Below are positions 62,124 through 64,000 of a stretch of 64,000 nucleotides of DNA, piece after piece. Numbering within the stretch: position 1 is the first letter of the stretch; every line of letters begins with the position of its first letter. The position numbers and the translations under genes were made by a program. The notes below the pieces were generated by a model. The model was not told the DNA's origin. It did not search any database and was given only the letters and a program-made list of their open reading frames with translations. Source of the stretch: UBA5189 sp035631615 (GTDB lineage: Bacteria > Chloroflexota > Limnocylindria > Limnocylindrales > CSP1-4); the NCBI GenBank assembly GCA_035631615.1, contig DASQIK010000016.1, positions 62,001 through 126,000 on the forward strand, in the 5' to 3' direction.

Positions 62124-62129
62124 TACGAT
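62124..62129 (+). promoter_or_regulatory. -10 element (TACGAT) for the HExxH lipoprotein gene
   Basis: TACGAT is 9 nt before ATG 62139. A second potential start, ATG 62037, has a good GAGGAGG but would add about 34 residues with atypical codons. The 61799-62123 stretch holds no other gene I can support. Confidence 0.45.
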
Positions 62130-62138
62130 CGCGAGCCG

Positions 62139-63404
62139 ATGCCTCCGAACACCCTCCGTCGCGCGCTCGCGGTTGCGCTGGCCTTCGTGGTCGCCGCGTG
62201 CAGCGCGACGACTCCGACCGCCCCGGCGGCGACCCTGGGACCGACGCCACCGTCGGCGACCGCCGCCCCACCGACGCCGACCCCGATCCCCAAATCGGCG
62301 GCGGAGCAGTACGCGGCGATTCGCGCCCAGGTCGAGCAGATCCGCGGCCTCCAGCCGACCGGCGACGTTGCCCCGGTGACGATCGACGAGACCCAGCTCC
62401 GGGCCAACCTCGGCGCCGAGTTTGATGCGTCGAACACCGCGGCCGACATCAGGAATGCCGAGGACGAGCTGATCACCCTCGGGCTGCTGCCCAGAGGCTC
62501 GTCCCTCAAGGCCCTGACGCTGGATCTCGAGGCCGGCCAGGTCGCCGGCTATTACTCGCCCGAGAAGAAGCAGCTGTTCGTGGTCAGCCGCTCGGGTGGC
62601 CTCGGCGGCGCGGAGCTCGTGACGTACGCCCACGAGTTCACCCATCAGCTCCAGGACCAGCGGCTCGACCTCCAGGGGCTCGCGCTCGACGTCCACGATC
62701 AGGCCGATCGCTCGCTCGCACGCCTCGCGCTGGTCGAGGGTGACGCCACCTCCGTCCAGAGCACGTGGATGACCGAGAACCTCAGCGCGCAGCAGCTCGG
62801 GCAGGTCATGAGCGCGGCCATGGACCCGGCGGCCCTCAAGGCCCTGTCGGATGCGCCGCGCTATCTCCGGGAGACGGCGCTCTTCCCGTACAACGACGGG
62901 TTCGCGTTCGTCACGGGGCTGATCGCGCAGGGCGGCTATGCGGCCGTGAACGCCGCGTTCAAGGACCCGCCCGCCTCGACCGAGCAGATCCTCCACCCGG
63001 CGAAGTACCAGCAGCACGAGGCGCCGATCGTCGTGCATCTGCCGGCGAAGCTTGCCTCGACCCTTGGGCCTGGCTGGTCGATTGCCGCCGAGGACACGCT
63101 CGGCGAGGAGGTCATCAAGATCTGGCTCGAGCAGGTGCTGTCGGCGCCCGACGCCGCGGCCGGCGCCGCCGGCTGGGGCGGCGATCGCCTCGCGCTGCTG
63201 CGCGGCCCCAACGGCGCCGTCTCAATCGGCCTGCGGACCGAATGGGACACCCCGGCCGACGCGGCGGAGTTCCTGGCCGCCGCGGTCAAGACCGAGGCCG
63301 GGCTCGGCCTGCACGCAAGCGCCCAGAGCGTGGCGGGCTCGACCGTGGTCACGATCGCGATCGGCGACGGCAGCGCGGTCCTCGCGGCTGCGCTGGCGAA
63401 GTAG
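62139..63404 (+). CDS. Lipoprotein with HExxH zinc-metallopeptidase motif
   Basis: The 421-residue protein has a signal peptide and lipobox (RRALAVALAFVVAACSA, Cys near residue 21), a Thr/Pro-rich linker, and a globular domain. LEAGQVAGYYSPEKKQLFVVS precedes the zinc motif ELVTYAHEFTHQLQDQRLDL (HEFTH) and ARLALVEGDATSVQSTWM, where the Glu may be the third ligand. The layout resembles uncharacterised extracellular metallopeptidase-like lipoproteins of Actinobacteria and Chloroflexi. It should face outward on the membrane. The start ATG 62139 is preferred because the upstream extension uses rare codons (TTA, AGA) and would bury the signal peptide. Confidence 0.78.
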   Translation: MPPNTLRRALAVALAFVVAACSATTPTAPAATLGPTPPSATAAPPTPTPIPKSAAEQYAAIRAQVEQIRGLQPTGDVAPVTIDETQLRANLGAEFDASNTAADIRNAEDELITLGLLPRGSSLKALTLDLEAGQVAGYYSPEKKQLFVVSRSGGLGGAELVTYAHEFTHQLQDQRLDLQGLALDVHDQADRSLARLALVEGDATSVQSTWMTENLSAQQLGQVMSAAMDPAALKALSDAPRYLRETALFPYNDGFAFVTGLIAQGGYAAVNAAFKDPPASTEQILHPAKYQQHEAPIVVHLPAKLASTLGPGWSIAAEDTLGEEVIKIWLEQVLSAPDAAAGAAGWGGDRLALLRGPNGAVSIGLRTEWDTPADAAEFLAAAVKTEAGLGLHASAQSVAGSTVVTIAIGDGSAVLAAALAK

Positions 63405-63407
63405 CGG

Positions 63408-64000
63408 CTACATCGCCTCGGGCGCGGAGATCCCGAGGAGGCCGAGGGCGTTCGCGAGTGAGATTCGCGTCGCATCGACGAGGGCCAGCCGCGAAGCCGA
63501 GCGCGCCGGCTCGTCGAGATCCACGACGCGGGCGTCGCGGTAGAAGGCATGGAACGCCGTGGCGAGCTCGGTCGCGTAGGTCGTGACGCCCTGGGTCTCC
63601 TGTGCCGCGGCCGCGTCCTCGACGACCTCGGGCAGCCGCGCAACGATCAACGCAAGCGCGCGCTCCTCGGCGCCGGCGAGCGCGCCCGCCAGGGATGGTG
63701 CGGCGGCGAGCCCGGCCGCGGCCGCCTTGCGGAGGATCGCGGCAATCCGCGCGTGCGCGTACTGCACGTAGTAGACCGGGTTCTCGCTCGACTGCCGCCT
63801 GGCGACCTCGATGTCGACGTCCATGTTCACGTTGGCGCCGCGGCTCGCGAAATACCAGCGCGCCGCGTCTGCGCCGAGCTCGGCGAGCAGGTCGTCCAGC
63901 GCGATGAACGTGCCTGCGCGCTTCGACATGGACAGCTCCTGGCCGTTCTCAACGAAGTGCACCCAGCCGGTCAGGATCATCTCGACGGCCGACTTGTCGA
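63408..64000 (-). CDS. argS: Arginyl-tRNA synthetase, C-terminal part (5' end beyond the window)
   Basis: The frame is open to the window edge; only about the last 197 codons are present. The KMSKS-type loop reads ELSMSKRAGTFIALDDLLAELGADAARWYFASRGANVNMDVDIE, and the DALR anticodon-binding domain follows: NPVYYVQYAHARIAAILRKA, FHAFYRDARVVD and RLALVDATRISLANALGLLGISAPEAM, the standard ArgRS ending. It charges tRNA-Arg. The stop lies 3 bp from the convergent lipoprotein stop, so no terminator fits between the two genes. Confidence 0.93.
   Translation of the reverse strand, partial: DKSAVEMILTGWVHFVENGQELSMSKRAGTFIALDDLLAELGADAARWYFASRGANVNMDVDIEVARRQSSENPVYYVQYAHARIAAILRKAAAAGLAAAPSLAGALAGAEERALALIVARLPEVVEDAAAAQETQGVTTYATELATAFHAFYRDARVVDLDEPARSASRLALVDATRISLANALGLLGISAPEAM

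Noticed and set aside
62037..62138. Upstream start at ATG 62037 for the HExxH lipoprotein, despite a good GAGGAGG
   Set aside because: The extension contains rare codons (TTA, AGA) and would place about 34 polar residues before the signal peptide. The TACGAT-linked ATG 62139 fits better.

Overview
The window is one continuous stretch of a high-GC bacterial chromosome. It has about 60 tightly packed genes on both strands, many overlapping by the 4 bases of an NTGA junction. There are no rRNA or tRNA genes, transposases, phage genes or CRISPR arrays that I can see. The LexA boxes are of the Gram-positive type (CGAACnnnnGTTCG). Many genes appear leaderless, with a TAnnnT -10 element 6-9 nt before the start codon, and a SARP/STAND regulator is present. 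Together this suits a high-GC monoderm lineage such as Chloroflexota (Limnocylindria-like) or Actinomycetota. The taxonomic guess is inference.

1-29.3 kb is a surface-polysaccharide or glycoconjugate region. It holds soluble GT2 and GT4 glycosyltransferases, an FkbM methyltransferase, an acyltransferase-3/SGNH O-acylase, two Gmd-type dehydratases with GDP-fucose synthase, a nucleotide-sugar dehydrogenase, a further SDR enzyme, a FemAB/CelD-like acyltransferase and a PIG-L deacetylase. It also has two polyprenyl-phosphate-type GT2 enzymes and about eight multi-pass GT-C-like membrane proteins, which suggests that lipid-linked sugars feed membrane glycosyltransferases. Pcm ends the region.

29.3-38.6 kb is regulatory: a Pro/Ser-rich membrane protein, a DUF5317-MFS fusion, a membrane HD-GYP protein, a 1080-residue STAND/TPR/SARP regulator, dodecin and a zinc-ribbon protein. 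A block of lower GC (about 33.13-36.33 kb) starts inside the HD-GYP gene and ends inside the SARP gene. Between these genes lies an unusual leader with a promoter, a 10-bp inverted repeat, two hairpins and two tiny ORFs whose peptides both end in TLKGF.

38.6-44.7 kb is replication, repair and translation: dnaB, lexA, a DUF1232 protein, rplI, dinB, a histidine-phosphatase-like gene, and a 91-residue gene under two LexA boxes. 44.7-48.1 kb is a one-carbon operon (FTCD_C/FchA-like protein, a FolD lacking its catalytic lysine, Fhs). 48.1-51.1 kb holds a hydrolase, a His-rich small membrane protein, an MFS transporter and a DedA protein.

51.1-61.1 kb is histidine catabolism: hutH, GNAT, lipoprotein and hutU, then ftcD and hutI. 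Two MFS genes behind a strong, operator-bearing promoter lie between the two hut groups. Glutamate formimidoyltransferase passes the formimino group to THF, and the FTCD_C/FolD/Fhs operon can process it, so the two clusters are metabolically linked. The end holds an MBL-fold protein, a HExxH lipoprotein and the 3' part of argS.

The most noteworthy unexplained signals are: the TLKGF mini-ORF leader and its compositional block; two copies of a palindrome-ended 181-202 bp intergenic element; the pervasive leaderless -10 signature; the FolD/FchA division of labour; and nested inverted repeats before dinB.
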